From Pyxicephalus adspersus (taxonomy: Eukaryota > Chordata > Amphibia > Anura > Pyxicephalidae): a DNA stretch of 64,000 nt. The position numbers and the translations under genes are program-made. Positions 12,112 through 24,325 of this stretch are shown here, in pieces; within the stretch, counting starts at the first letter, position 1; each line of letters begins with the position of its first letter. Under the pieces are notes generated by a model. The model did no database searches, was not told the DNA's origin, and saw only the letters and a list, made by a program, of their open reading frames with translations. The stretch spans positions 110,415,343 through 110,479,342 of the forward strand of contig NC_092859.1 of the NCBI RefSeq assembly GCF_032062135.1, read 5' to 3'.

Positions 12112-12223
12112 ATTAATATTACACAGTACTTATATAGCGCTGACATAGTGTCCTGGCTGAGGTTCGAACCTGGGACCCAGCGCTGCAAAGACCAGAGTGC
12201 TAACCATCGAGCCACTGTCCTGT
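12112..12223 (-). mobile_element. SINE copy with internal deletion
   Basis: The inverted 3' tail (AGTACTTATATAGCGCTGAC) is directly followed by the inverted tRNA-like head (GAGGTTCGAACCTGGGACCC, GTGCTAACCATCGAGCCACT). The roughly 190-bp middle of the full-length copy is missing. Confidence 0.75.
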
Positions 12224-12405
12224 CTGTACCAGAGAACTGTCAAAAAAAAGCTGAGCTGCGCATGTTGCATGTTAGGAATTCCCAGCATCTCTTGTATGTG
12301 CATGGAATGAATTGACGTGCCTGGGCAGGAGTTAAATCATCCCAGCAGGGCCAATCAAGATGTCTGAAGCCCATTGTGCTCTTAAAAGAAACCCCAAAAA
12401 CCACT

Positions 12406-12933
12406 TTAACCCCCCCAGGCGGTATTCCCGAGTGTGACTCGGGGTAGCTTTAACTAAAAAAAAAAACCCACTCACCTTGCTCCATTTGTGTCCCCAGGCG
12501 TCCTGCTGGTCCTCGCAGGTCCTGGGGTCACTTCCTTCCTCCTCAAGCTCGAGTCGGCGAATGCAGCGACGATCTCCGGGGTTTCCCGGTGACAATGGTG
12601 CGGGCGGGAGGATCGGTGGGAAATTCAATACAAAATAGCTGTATTGAGTCCAATACCAAGAAATAATATTAAATTATATATATAATTATATATATATATA
12701 TTATACATGCTACTGTACAGCTTTTAATTACAGGTTTAAATATTTATTTTTATTTTTTTTTAACAGATTTTTGTGTTTTGTTATTTAAAGTTTATAAATA
12801 AATTTGTTAAATGTATTTAATATTGATGAGTTATGCCTAAAAATTATAGCCTACAATGAAAAATAAATTTCAATGCAAAAAATTGTACCGCTTTTTGGAA
12901 ATTTGAACGGAATTAGACCACTATGGGGGTTAA
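12406..12933. mobile_element. MITE-like repeat, 'AACCTCC' family, copy 2
   Basis: It starts TTAACCCCCCCAGGCGGTAT, with GC-rich sequence first (CTCGAGTCGGCGAATGCAGC) and AT-rich sequence second, including TATATATAATTATATATA. It ends TATGGGGGTTAA. The orientation is opposite to the copy at 3318-3875. The 98-codon frame across its GC-rich part is not a gene. Confidence 0.75.
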
Positions 12934-15900
12934 TTAGCTCCTAAATTGTTTTCAATGCAAGTTGATAAACTCTCCAGGTTTTTACTAATATTTCCATGGT
13001 AATACTTTTCTTTCATTTTTGTTTTAGTTTATTATCCTTGCTAGCTAAATAGAATGTAATTTGTCATTTAGGGCGATTATGTTTACAAATGTCCATATTA
13101 GTGCACCATAATTTTATATCCTGCCAATTAAACAGATATTCTAGGCTACTGTCATTTCTGGGTTTTTTCTGCGGAACCTTTTCTGTCCCATAGTGGTGTG
13201 ACTGAAAATCACCCACAAATCAAGCCATAGCTTGGCCTTATTTTCATTCATTTCCTATTTTGGATTAAGTGTCAGTTTATCATTAAAATTCACACTTTTC
13301 ATGCATCAATAAAGCATCAACTTGTCAACAGTACAAATCCAGTTTTATTTTGAGAATAAAGCTCTAAATGAATGCAATGAAACTGTGACCTAAAGCTTTA
13401 GCAGCTTAAATCCCATGGCCTTTGGCTAACATTGTGGGTGTTTTGCGTCATTAGAGACTGCAGATGGTGTATTGTTTTCGGTCAGAGAGCTACCGTTTGG
13501 TTAGGTTTGTGAGATAACAGGATCATTAAGGAGCAAACAGAAAGCAAAACCAGTATAGATAATATAGTCAACATTTTGCACATAAAAATAGAGTAGATAC
13601 AAGCTATATATAAAAACAAAGCTAACACGTTATGACAAGGTAATATCCACCTGCTACAATGCCACTTCTGGAAACCGTGTGTTGGAGAACATTCCTAAGC
13701 AAGTTTTTCTCTTCAACACTGCACAGTTGGAGATCATGGGAAGCCAGACAAATAAGTATTGCCTGTTTTTTACAGAAAGGGTTTCTTTCATTTTGTTTAA
13801 TAAAGTTGCTTATATCTACACTTTTTTTGTTGTAATGCTGAAGTATGATAAATAGTATTTAAATAATACATTTTTTTTAAAGACATGAATATATATTGGT
13901 GTCATGGTAACATATCATATAAGACAGAGCTATGGTAAGGTGAGCTGTTGCTTCCCTTACATCTGAAGTTTTTCCTCCCACTCATAAGTCACATAGTACA
14001 CATTAATTTTAATCTTTATAAGTTAGATGGAGTCACACTATAGTATGTGTATGCACTCTCCTCATGCTCCTTCTGATTCATCACTTGGTAATTCAACCAA
14101 CGCACCACCACGCTTGCGGTCAGCAGTATCCATCTACTGGAAAATTCAACAGGATGCACAGACAATGTGTTCATGAAAATCATTTTAATGAAAATAATGT
14201 AGAAATAGTAACAAAAATCAAAGAACTGTCCATGATATGCAGCTTTGTCACCCAGGTTCTTTGCTAAATATAAATGTACGGGTTCTGGCTCAGGCCATTT
14301 TTCATGTTGTTAGATTAATATTATGAATTATTATTATTATTTTGAAAGATACAATATATTACCAACCTAATCCAGGGCTAAATGAGTTACACAGTTCTTG
14401 AGGACCTTAAGCAGCCCAGTATATTCATATAAACAGAGTAATTTTCTGATTCCTTATTAAAAATTATTTCCACTATAGCTGTGCCCTTTGTTTTTCAAAA
14501 TGCATATGTGTTACCGTATTCATTCTTGGGCTGTATTTGGCAGCCCATTTAATTGTATGACCAACCCAATGCATCACATCAGAGATGTAGTACTTTCTGA
14601 AAAAACACAGCAGACATCAACACATTGCAGTGTGCTTGTAGGGTGCATTTAGGGTGCATTGACAACCCAGCACCCAAGTCCTGAAATCATGCAGGCACCA
14701 TTAGGCAGGAAATCAATCCTCAACTACTTTAGGAAGCCCTAGCAACCTCTGCAAGAGAGGGCGAGAAACACTGTACTGCATGTAACATGAAGGGAAGAAC
14801 TTTACATGTAACTTTAAGTTCTGACAATAAATAGTTTTATACAATTTGGAGTTTATCATTGTATCTATGTTTTGAGTTCTCTGGTATCTCCTGAAATATT
14901 GTTTCCAAAGGGGCTGCCAGTGTATTCCTGAGTTGTAGGGTGCAGTTGTCTTTAGAGTTGCAAACCGTTGCTACAGATATTTGTCAGTGTTTTTGACTTA
15001 TTATATAAACTAAATATTTAGATTAAAAAATCATGTGAATTGTCTGTACATTTGAACAAAATAATTACTAATAGTTTTCCAGTGGTATACAAATACCAAG
15101 GCTTACTGAACTGAAGTGGACTTAATAATCTTTTGACAGGTACAGATTTTAAGTTAGCTTTGAGTTTTGCTTTCTTACCCATAGATGGAATTTCAACAAA
15201 ACATCACTGTGTAATGTCAAAGCAGATATGACATTCGATATTGCTGCTGTCAAAATTACTCAAATGCTTTTTGCAATCTACAGAAGTTTCATAAAAGACA
15301 ACAGGTGCTTACACAATTAGGCACTGATACTTCCCCTCCAGCTCAGTTTCTTCATTAAAATAAAGGCCCTTTATTAAGTACATTTAATTCAAAGTATTGA
15401 CACCATTGACAATGAGATGCAGAAGGAATGTGCAGCTATTTTTGTTGTGGATAGAATTTTGTCATCTGTTATGGAATGAAATACTGGAGTTGCATGTCCC
15501 ACAATGTCAATATATGTATTTTTTAATACATTGGTTTTAAAGGAGTTTTTGAAAAGTGCAAATGCAAAGAAAGAGATTTTTCTTTAAATGCTGGACACAT
15601 TTGAATACAACTTAAGAAGATAAAAAAGGTCTATACCAAAGGGCCAGAAAACTATAATATATATGGTTGTAAGAAAAAAAATGGATATAAATCTTCTTTT
15701 CTGGATAATTATCATGATTTAAGACATAAGTTCTCCTGAATATAGCACTACACAGGCCCTGAAAAAGATTTTGATAGTGTAATAATAATGCACATAGTTG
15801 ATAGTATATTAATAATGCACATTGAACAATTTTCCCTTTAAATCATTCATGAATTGACTTTAGATGCAGTAAAAGAAGAGAGAATGACACTGCAGAAGTG

Positions 15901-16259
15901 ATATAACGCTGTAAACAAGGCAAATACAATTGAACTAAAATTTATATGTAAAGTCTAAATAGGGCCTAATGTTTACTGGCTCTCCACTACCTAGCCACTG
16001 AAATATGTGGCAAACTTAGTCTATAGGGGTAGCCAGAAGCTGCTCTGTAGCCATATTAGGATGTCTGGATTTTGTTGCTGTCGCATCCAAATGCAGTCTT
16101 CTGGATGGAAGTTATTTCAGGGTAGGTCTCCCTGTTGTGAGACACATGCCTCCCCACTGCTTGCGGAAAGGCTCTCCCTTTATCCCTGACACCTTTATGA
16201 AGAGATGGGAGATCTTAGGCAGCACCAATAACAACAGGAAATCAGCAATGGACCCTATA
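12934..16259. other. Intergenic, no gene recognised
   Basis: About 3.3 kb of AT-rich sequence without a recognisable exon, RNA gene or repeat end. All open frames are under 70 codons. Confidence 0.4.
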
Positions 16260-16530
16260 CATTATTATTATCTTGTATTAACATGGCGCCAACATATTAC
16301 GCAGCGCTTTACAAGTCCATAATCATGTGGCTTACTGTCCCTCAGATGTGCTCAGGATCTAATCTCCCTGCCATAGTCATATGTCATTAACACAGTCTAA
16401 GGAAATTTTTTTGTGGGGAAGCCAATTAAACTAAGTATATTTTTTGGGATGTGAGAGGAAACCCATGCAAACACAGGGAGAACATAAAAATAATGTGCAG
16501 ATAATGTTCTTGCCAAGATTAGAAGCTTAC
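16260..16530 (-). mobile_element. SINE, near full-length, minus strand, diverged
   Basis: (ATT)n then GCGCCAACATATTACGCAGC, CCATAGTCATATGTCATTAA, a GGGATGTGAGAGGAAACCC block and AAACACAGGGAGAACAT are the reverse complement of successive parts of the SINE at 48792-49123. The tRNA-like head is poorly preserved. Confidence 0.75.
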
Positions 16531-17000
16531 CTAAACTAATTTTTTTTTACTTTACATAGAAGGGAAGACATCCTTCTAAATAAAGTAAAAATGTTGTTTA
16601 AAAAAAAAAAGGTGCAGCACTGCCCCTTTAAGTCTTAATCCTCACGGATACCAACGTCATGCATCCCGGGAGGCTCTGGCTGCTCCTTCCATAAACAGGC
16701 CCTAAACTCAGGCTTCCGTAGAAGGGGTATTTTTCCACCAAGAGGAAAGAGATGCTGATCTCACGCATGCGCAAAAAGATCGGCTCTCTTTTTTTTCCCC
16801 CTGCACAGTGTAAGATCCGATGACGAAGAAAGAAGACAGAAGAAGATTAAAGAGAACCTAGCGCTTCCCCTGCGCTGGGACGAAAAGGAATTCCAGGTTG
16901 AAGCGGGACCGGATCATGGGAGGGACCAGCACCATTGAGGGATCTTTGGGATTAATATTAGGTGAATGTTTTTTTTTTTTACTTTAGTTCCGCTTTTATT
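16531..17000. repeat. Interspersed repeat, ACATAAAAGGGTAGACAA family, third copy
   Basis: It holds the variant opening TTTACATAGAAGGGAAGACA, the core ATGCATCCCGGGAGGCTC and CTCACGCATGCGCAAAAAG, a purine-rich GAAGAAAGAAGACAGAAG stretch and a T-rich end. The architecture is the same as the copy at 4150-4535. Confidence 0.6.
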
Positions 17001-18298
17001 TACATGCAGATCTGCAGACATTTTGCAGTAAGATTTCTTAATCCAGTTTTTAATTATCTAAACCTTTCAAGACTGCATGGCAACCTGACCCAAAGCTAAC
17101 ACCTTTTCTGTGGCTCTCTGATATCCATGCTTAGATTAGCTCATATTACATTGCAGTAACAAGTTACTATTAAAAGCAGGTAACCAAATGTATCTTTTAT
17201 GTACAGCAGACCAGATTATGCCTACAATTGAGTTGATTAGAATACATGACATATTGATTAAAACAGCTAATTTCCGTTTCCTTCTTGTTATGGTGTTGCT
17301 TAGTGAATACTTAGTGAATGTTACTGTTACTTAGTGAATAAAAATACATCAATGTAAAGTAGTGTTAAATAAGACTATATTCATTGTATAAAATTAATAC
17401 AATAAATGCAGCTGCCATTGTTTGGTTGGGAAAACTGAAAATATTTTTTTTGCAACAATATTACTATCTTCCCCCTTGAACATTAGCATATTTAAAAAAA
17501 TGCATTGATGGATGCAATTGGATGCTATTTATATTTTAAAACAGAGCCATTGTCATTAACCCAGTGGTTCACTGAGGGTAAAACCTTGTAGTGGAAAGGA
17601 AGAATAACTGCAAATATTAATTATGGTAACAATGATAGTAAGCTTTCATTAGTGTGAGGTCAGAAAATAATTTGTTGGTAATTGTTTTCCCTCATCACCT
17701 CTTTATGGCAGATACAATTGAAAGATTAGTGTGTATCATACTAAAGAGGCTGGAAACCACCCCTTCATCTGCACCTTTCATCTGCTAAATTCCAGATAAA
17801 TAGCTAAATACATACTGAAATATTTTTATCTTTAATTTATTTATACATAGGTTTATCAAAAAGTTTCCACCCTTTTTTTTAACCCTATTTATCAAGAATT
17901 TCAAAAACAAATTGCACCACTTTTGCCTACATTGTACTATGTTTTTAATTCCATCAGCAAAAAATGTTTTTGGTTGTGAGTGTAGCCACTGATGCACTGC
18001 TGCCTTCACATTATCAGCACATCTCTTTCCCTTTAAAGCTTTTTGTAAAAAGGTGGAAATCAGATGGCACACCTGCCAACAAAAAATCATGACAGAACAC
18101 TGTTCCTCTTTGTAGCTCATTTGTTCCTGGAAAAGGGATTAAAGGACCTTGATAGAGCCATAAGTAAATGTTTCACTGCAAATCTGTAGCATTTTATTTG
18201 GGATCCAGACCTTCACTGACCTGGAAAGAATGGGTTTGTCAGGCACTCCATCCCTTTTTCCAGGTCAGAAATTGGTGATGGTTCTAAAGAACCTGGCA
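17001..18298. other. Intergenic, no gene recognised
   Basis: AT-rich. The 111-codon minus frame at 17785-18120 has a low-complexity, lysine- and phenylalanine-rich translation with no motif I know. Confidence 0.4.
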
Positions 18299-18915
18299 TT
18301 AACTTTCTGGGCAGTTCATTTCTGTCCGGATTTATAAAATTTTATGTCTAAAAGCAGTACAATATAATAGTATGAGTATAATAAAGTTTGAAACACAAAA
18401 TTATTTTAAAATAATAAATTATGTTTTTTTTTTTAAATAAATTTTTAAAAAATGTGAAAAAATAATTAAATAATATACTCATATTATATTTTACTGTAAA
18501 GTACATTTTCATGAAAGACAATGCACTGCTTTCAGACATATAAATCTGCTACGGTTATTTTGTATTGAATGCAATACAAATAGATTTGAAATTCCCACCG
18601 TGCCCCCGACGCAATGGCTGCATGTACTTACGTCACCGGGAACTCCCAGATGCAATGCCAGGTGACTCATCAGATGCGAAAGCCGCCGGCCGGAGGATGG
18701 GAGAGGACGGGAATCACGAAGAAGGACGCCGGCAGACCAGGTATTGCTCTATTTACTGTTTTTTTTCTTTGTTTTAGCTACCCCGTCTTTGAGACTAGGG
18801 GTGGGATGCAGCCTGAGGCCAGGTGGCTCACGAGGACAGACTGTGTGCAGCTTGAATGCAGGGAGAGTTTAGGAGGTCTCCCAAAATTTCAGGTCTGTGG
18901 GACCAAGAGAGTTAA
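18299..18915. mobile_element. MITE-like repeat, 'AACCTCC' family, copy 3
   Basis: It starts TTAACTTTCTGGGCAGTTC and ends CCAAGAGAGTTAA, with an AT-rich first half and a GC-rich second half (GAAAGCCGCCGGCCGGAGG). Its interior is close to the copy at 3318-3875, including the CCGGGAACTCCC block. The two open frames over the GC part (18565-18777 and 18614-18967) are by-products. Confidence 0.75.
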
Positions 18916-19289
18916 AGCCAGGAGACTTAAGTTTTACATTTTGTTGTCATGCTGTGAATATTACTGATGCCCTGCAAGGGAAAACTCTAGAGTTTGAATA
19001 TTTTTGTTGATGATTTTGTAATAAAAGTAGGCAGAGTGCCCCGAAATTGAAATGAAGCCTGAAGTACCTCTCACAGTGAGTGCATTTGCAGCTATTCCCT
19101 CACAAAATTCTGCACAACCCCTTTTTTATTTTTAGATCATTGGTAATTAGCAGCTTTCACTCCGCTTCCTAATGTGACTACCGGTAGGATTGCCTAGTCT
19201 ACCACAAGCGGTTTTCCTAACTGCAGCTGCTAGCAATTATATACAGAGGGCTGAACCTAGGAGCAACTTGTGAGGTCAGGCTAACTCTA

Positions 19290-19410
19290 ACTGAAACATT
19301 CCCTAGTAGAGAATGAGGTACTACCATTGAAACACATGTATATGGAAGATTTTTCACCAGGGAATGTTTCACGGAATGTCAGATTCACTGCTTTATAAAT
19401 AAACCCCTAG
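19290..19410. mobile_element. Partial MITE, 'GTCAGATTCACTGC' type
   Basis: It has an inner inverted pair GAAACATTCCCT / AGGGAATGTTTC, and a right end GAATGTCAGATTCACTGC followed by TTTATAAATAAACCCC. The same type is complete at 40212-40360; here the left terminus is missing. Confidence 0.55.
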
Positions 19411-19479
19411 GACTGCTGCAACTGCATCCTGCTGTTAGCTTTAAAAGGTTGACTGTGCATATCTGTCATTGTTACGATG

Positions 19480-20500
19480 GGTCTGAACCCATGGATAGCA
19501 TTGACAGAAAAGGAAGCCAGAAAACATGCAGTGTACAAGTAAAATCATCATCACCAAGATCAAGTGTTTGTGTTTTTTGGAAGCAAAATTTGATGATGCA
19601 AAAGATGCAAAATTCATAGTTGATGACTGCGAGCTGCCCAGGCCCTAAAGCAGCAAAGAAACATAATAACATTTCCATCACAATGCTTCACAGTTTGTAT
19701 GAAGTTTGTTCTTGAAAATGTTGATTTTTTTCCACCAAACATGCCTACTGTAACTTTGGCCAGCAGAACTGTCTGTGATTCATTAGTCCAAAGGACAATG
19801 TTCCACAAGGTCTAGTCTTTGTTTATATTCAGAGGTAAACTGAAGTCTTGTTCGTTTTTGGACAGCAAATACTTTTCCCTGGAAAATCTTGCCTTGTGTA
19901 GTGCAAGTTGTGATAACGCAGCCTTCCCTGCAATCTAATAAGTATCTTGATGCCTCAATAAGGGTCAGGTAGAAAGGTCACTCATGTCCAAGTGCAAATG
20001 GCAGCAATAAACCTAAAATTATGGAATTTTTGGAACAGAATTGACCAGAATGCTGTCAGCTTAAGTAGAGGGATGAAGGACTTACATTTTGTTTGTAAAT
20101 TTGGGTTCTACGATTGAGTCTCGCCTGAGAGAGGAGAAAGAAAAAGACGAATTGTGGAAGAAAATATGTGCAACGCAGATTATTTTCTTTTTAATGGAGT
20201 GACTTATTTCAAATGATTTAGCAATCTTTTTAATTCCCCTCAAATATCTACAACCTTTTTACTCAACTTTTCTTTAGTGCTTTGGAAAATTAATTTGATC
20301 ATGACATGATGACACCACACCAGTCATTAGCAAACAAGTAAATGAACTCATGATATCTGAGCTTTAAATAAGACACGTTCCACCTGCATACCACCAAAGA
20401 GGTTGAAATAACTGGAACTTAATCTGCAACACCAAATTCTAATTTAATGCATTTAAATTGTTGGTAAATGTAGGGGTGTACATGCCACAAATCTTAGTTC
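19480..20500 (-). pseudogene. Tc1/mariner-like transposase relic
   Basis: Around 19614-19808 the minus strand reads WNIVLWTNES, then KKSTFSRTNFIQTVKHCDGN. These match in order the Tc1 transposase catalytic region (the VLWSDE-type motif, here with the acidic position shifted, then the IPTVKHGGGS-type motif). Other parts are shifted out of frame, so it is long dead. The flank up to 20500 looks like element 5' sequence; the limits are approximate. Confidence 0.65.
19893..20158. repeat. Dispersed repeat, copy A of a direct pair
   Basis: GTGTAGTGCAAGTTGTGATA through GAAAAAGACGAATT is shared, with substitutions and small indels, with 24862-25098 in the same orientation. It lies inside or beside the Tc1-like relic. 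Confidence 0.75.
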
Positions 20501-22340
20501 ATTTTAACTTTAAGCGTATCCATAGCATATCCATTGTTAAGGTTTTGCTGTACAGTGTATTGCAAAAGAATGATACCAGGGTAAATTTGGCTACTTTTAA
20601 TGTTAACATTAAAAATAATGTAACAATGTATTAATTAACTGCTTTCAATTGTGTCTTTTAGATCCGCCTGTAAGTTTGCATTGAATTGGAGCTTAAGTTA
20701 CTATTAAGTTATTGTAAAAAACGGTATTATTATTGTAATTATTAATGTTTGGGCTTATTAAAAACAGGATCATCTTCTCCTGTATTAGAAAAAACTTGTG
20801 TATTTAATCAAAAATGTTCATAGAAAGTTACGACAACAATTTAACAAGAATATATGAGTGTAAATATGTGTATATGTGTGTGTGAGTTGATGCCCAATGG
20901 ATGTGACGTCTCACAATATGGTTACAATGCGATATATACAGTTCCATACATTCAAATATGGTCAAACGGAGACCATGTGATAACACAACTCATGAATAGT
21001 TGCTCCAGTCTTCTGGGCAGTCTCAAACTCCAAACTCTGTCAAGTAAGATAGATAAATGATATATGTTCTTCCCTTCACTTGTTCAGTCTTGTACATGAA
21101 TATAACATCATATAAAATTATGGTTTGATCTTACAGTTGTCCTAATTGCTCCCCTCACACCCTCAATCTAATTAATATAGACTTGCAGCTTCTTTTCTAT
21201 TCATCTTGTTTTTTCATCCAGCTTTGAGGTAAAAGGTAATGTTATCAGACTTGTAAGCCACTAAGCAAAATCTGTGATGCTGAAATCTAAAATGTATCTT
21301 TTTTATGTAGCCTGTTTACTTTTATTTACTGTACATAAATTGCACAATGCAGAACATGTGAGCTGTCCATGGATTTGTAAATCTCCCAATAGACCAAGTT
21401 CAGAGAATGAGCAGTAGAAACGGTGGTTCTCAGATGGTGGTTCTCCAGCTATGCTGGTCCTTAATGATGCAGCCTTTGAACATTTGACAGTAAGTGGTAG
21501 CAGGTGGTTCTCAAATGCTCAAGTACCGCGCACATTAATTCCCTATGTGCGGCCATGGGTACATGTTGTGTCTCCAATGCCGTAACTGTTCATAGATTTG
21601 AGAAAGCTATAAACACAAGTCATAAAGCCATAAACACTTCATTGTCCATATGATCTTAGCCATAAATGCTAGTTTTCATGATTGTTCAACTATATTTTTT
21701 TTTAATCAAGCCACAAACCATTTGCAGTATGAATTACCAGTGTTCCACACAGAATTGTCTTTTTTAGTACTGCACCATTGTCACTTCTTTGGATCTGTGA
21801 CTTCACTTAGAAAAAGTAAGTATATTGTAAACAGTGAGATGTACCAGCGAGGTTTGAGCTTTTATAAAGCCTTCTTGCCTAATATTTTAAGTAGTCTTTT
21901 AAAACAGGGGTCAGTCATTTCTTAGCAGCAATTGCCATGGTGTTGTTGATGATAGTGTTGGTTACATTACTGTTTCATGACTGACTTTTTCCTTATTGGG
22001 AGATTCATGTTACCTTTACAACAATGTACATGTTTGCTGTGTAATATCAATGTATAGATACAGTGTATACTCTATCAAATCTCACACGGCACTCATCAAG
22101 CAAATATGTAAAGCTTTCATATTTTGAAGAATCACTATTTATACCACTCCTTATTTCTAGAAATCTACTGCCTAGGCTTGCTTTTTATCTCACATTTGCC
22201 TTTAAAATAAAAATGGACTAGTCTGTCCTTGATGTTTTTATGATAATATAATGAATAGCTACCAACTGCAGAGAACCGCACCTCTGTTAAAAATACTGTA
22301 CAACAACGATTTTGCTACTAAGAATAACACATGATTAACA
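20501..22340. other. Intergenic, no gene recognised
   Basis: AT-rich sequence with no exon or repeat that I can identify. Confidence 0.4.
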
Positions 22341-22575
22341 TGATATTGAGTGTGCTGATTCCAAATCTGAACTCAGAATTGGCCTATCACATACAGATTT
22401 GAATAGGCGTGCTATTGCTGTTCAAATGGTCGGTAATTGGGTAATGTATTTTTACATGGGATCATTATAACAGTTGCAGCTACCACTATGCCCGCTGTCT
22501 CCTCAGCTGAATCACGCCCCCTGGTGGCATGCATGATCGAGCAGCAGCTGGGCATGTCTGGGCAAGTCAGTGAGC

Positions 22576-22598
22576 TGACGTCAGAAATAGGTATATAA
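22576..22598 (+). promoter_or_regulatory. CRE plus TATA box at the 5' end of the transposon
   Basis: A perfect cyclic-AMP response palindrome TGACGTCA (22576-22583) stands nine bases before TATATAA (22592-22598), about 115 bp upstream of the first recognisable codons of the transposon protein. The distance suits a Pol II promoter starting near 22625. Its use is inference. Confidence 0.5.
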
Positions 22599-22714
22599 GG
22601 CGAGATGGACCAAGGGCTTGTCCCTAGTGCGAAACCATCTTATTGGATAGTACAGCTAGGCCATACTGGGTCTGTTTTGAGCTAAAGATAAGTAGCTGCG
22701 CGTGTTAATAAACT

Positions 22715-24325
22715 GGACAATTTTTGCTACTTTAGTGGCAAATATACCCCATGTGATCAACGCAAGAACCTAACAAAGAGGGTGAGATTTGCTTACAAGT
22801 ATTACTTTGGATGTGAAATTGGAGATCAGGATAAAAGCTCGGCACCTCATATCTGTTGTCAGGTGTGTTATGTTGACCTTACACAATGGTTGAATGGGGA
22901 AAAGGAATAAAATGCCTTTTGCTCTGCCTATGGTTTGGCGTAACCCAGAAGACCATCACTCGGACTCCTACTTCTGTATGTGAAAAATTGTTGGGTTTTC
23001 GAAGAAGACTAAGTCAAAAATCGTCTATCCTGATTGAGAATCTGCTCTGAAGCAAGTGCCACATGATGCAGAGAATCTAGTGCCAGTCCCTCCTACATCT
23101 GTTGTTACTGACAATGACATGTCGGATGAGGAACAGGAGGATGATGTCGATGTTAATGAATGTTATGAACCCCAATTTGAAGAGGGTAAGCCACATTTTA
23201 TAAGCCAATCAGATTTAGATGATCTAGTAAGGGACCTGTCTTTGTCAAAAGAGTTGACTTTGTCAAAAGTCTGAACTGTTAGCCTCCAGATTAAAGGACT
23301 GGAATTTGCTACTAAAGGCTAGACAACTTCATACTTTTGTGATCGTCACACAAATTTGCAGGTTATTACAAGCTGGAAAATTACATTTGCTTCTGTACCG
23401 ACGTGAGTAGTCTGATGTTGGAGTTAGGTTGCAGTGGAGTTTGTTCATAGACTTGAGCAAAGCAAGTTTGAAAGCTGTATTACCGCATAAAGGTAACGGA
23501 AAACCTTCTGTTCCTCTTGCTCATGCTGGGGGAATGAAAGTGACATACAAATTCATGGAGGTCAATATGAAATTGATTACCTATTCAGAACACAAGTGGA
23601 AAATTTGTGGTGACCTGAAGGTGGTGGCACTCCTTCTTGGCCTGCGATTGGGATATACAAAATATATGTTCTTTCCGTGCCTGTGGAACATTCGTGATGA
23701 TAGCAACCATTACAAAGTGAAAGACCTGAACACACTGTTGGCCAGTGCAACGTGAAGCATAAATCACTCATTGATTCACAAAAGGTTTACCTTCCGCCAC
23801 TTCATATTAAACTTAAAATAATGAAAAACTTTGTCGTTGCAATGGATCGTGATGGTATGGATTTTCAGTATCCGAAGGACAAGTTTGAAAAAGCCATAAC
23901 AGATGCTAAACTGGAAGCAGGCATTTTTGTTGGTCCCCAAATGCGCAATTTGATGCGTGATGGCACATTCAGAGAGAAACTTAACCCACTTGAACTTGCT
24001 GCTTGGGATCAATTGTGCTAGTTGCACAAAACTTTCTAGCCAACCAGCATGCTCAAAACCATGCTAAACTCGTGAACAACATGCTAACAGCATACCATCA
24101 ACTTGGCTGCCGAATGTCACTTAAAATTCAAGAAAATTCTCATCTGGACTTCTTCCCACAAAATTTGGGTGATGCGAGTTTGGAACAAGGAGAGAGGTTC
24201 CACCAGGACATTTTTGTTCTGGAAACAAGATATCAAGGCCGGTGCAAGCAGACAGGAGACAGCGGAGAGCCACAAACACAAAAACAAGTGTCTGAAACAC
24301 TTATGAAGTGTAAACGTGTGTGTTG
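22715..24325 (+). pseudogene. Uncharacterised zinc-finger transposon protein, broken
   Basis: Pieces in order: an N-terminal knuckle region (DNFCYFSGKY, in which the second cysteine is serine; GDQDKSSAPHICCQVC, QWLNGEKE); an acidic linker and FISQSDLDDLVRDLSLSKE (23056-23274); FIDLSKASLKAVL with an acidic residue at 23450; CGDLKVVALLLG with one at 23612; YLPPLHIKLKIMKNFV (about 23780); IFVGPQMRNLM; and GERFHQDI with glutamate at 24192, then RYQGR. Several frameshifts and stops separate them (near 22900, 23275, 23420, 23755 and 24020). I recognise the motifs LPPLHIKLG and GERFHQDI from many animal proteins of unknown function, probably all transposon-derived. The RNase H-like reading of the D, D and E residues is my inference. 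Confidence 0.7.

Noticed and set aside
12332..12628. 98-codon minus-strand frame
   Set aside because: It falls in the GC-rich half of another copy of the same repeat family; there are no splice or start signals.
18614..18967. 117-codon plus-strand frame
   Set aside because: It falls in the GC-rich half of the third copy of that family.
22707..22712. AATAAA close behind a TATA box, suggesting a solo LTR
   Set aside because: The hexamer is in frame just ahead of the transposon protein's first knuckle (NKLDNFCY), so the block is better read as a promoter and start of the coding part; no TG...CA ends were found.
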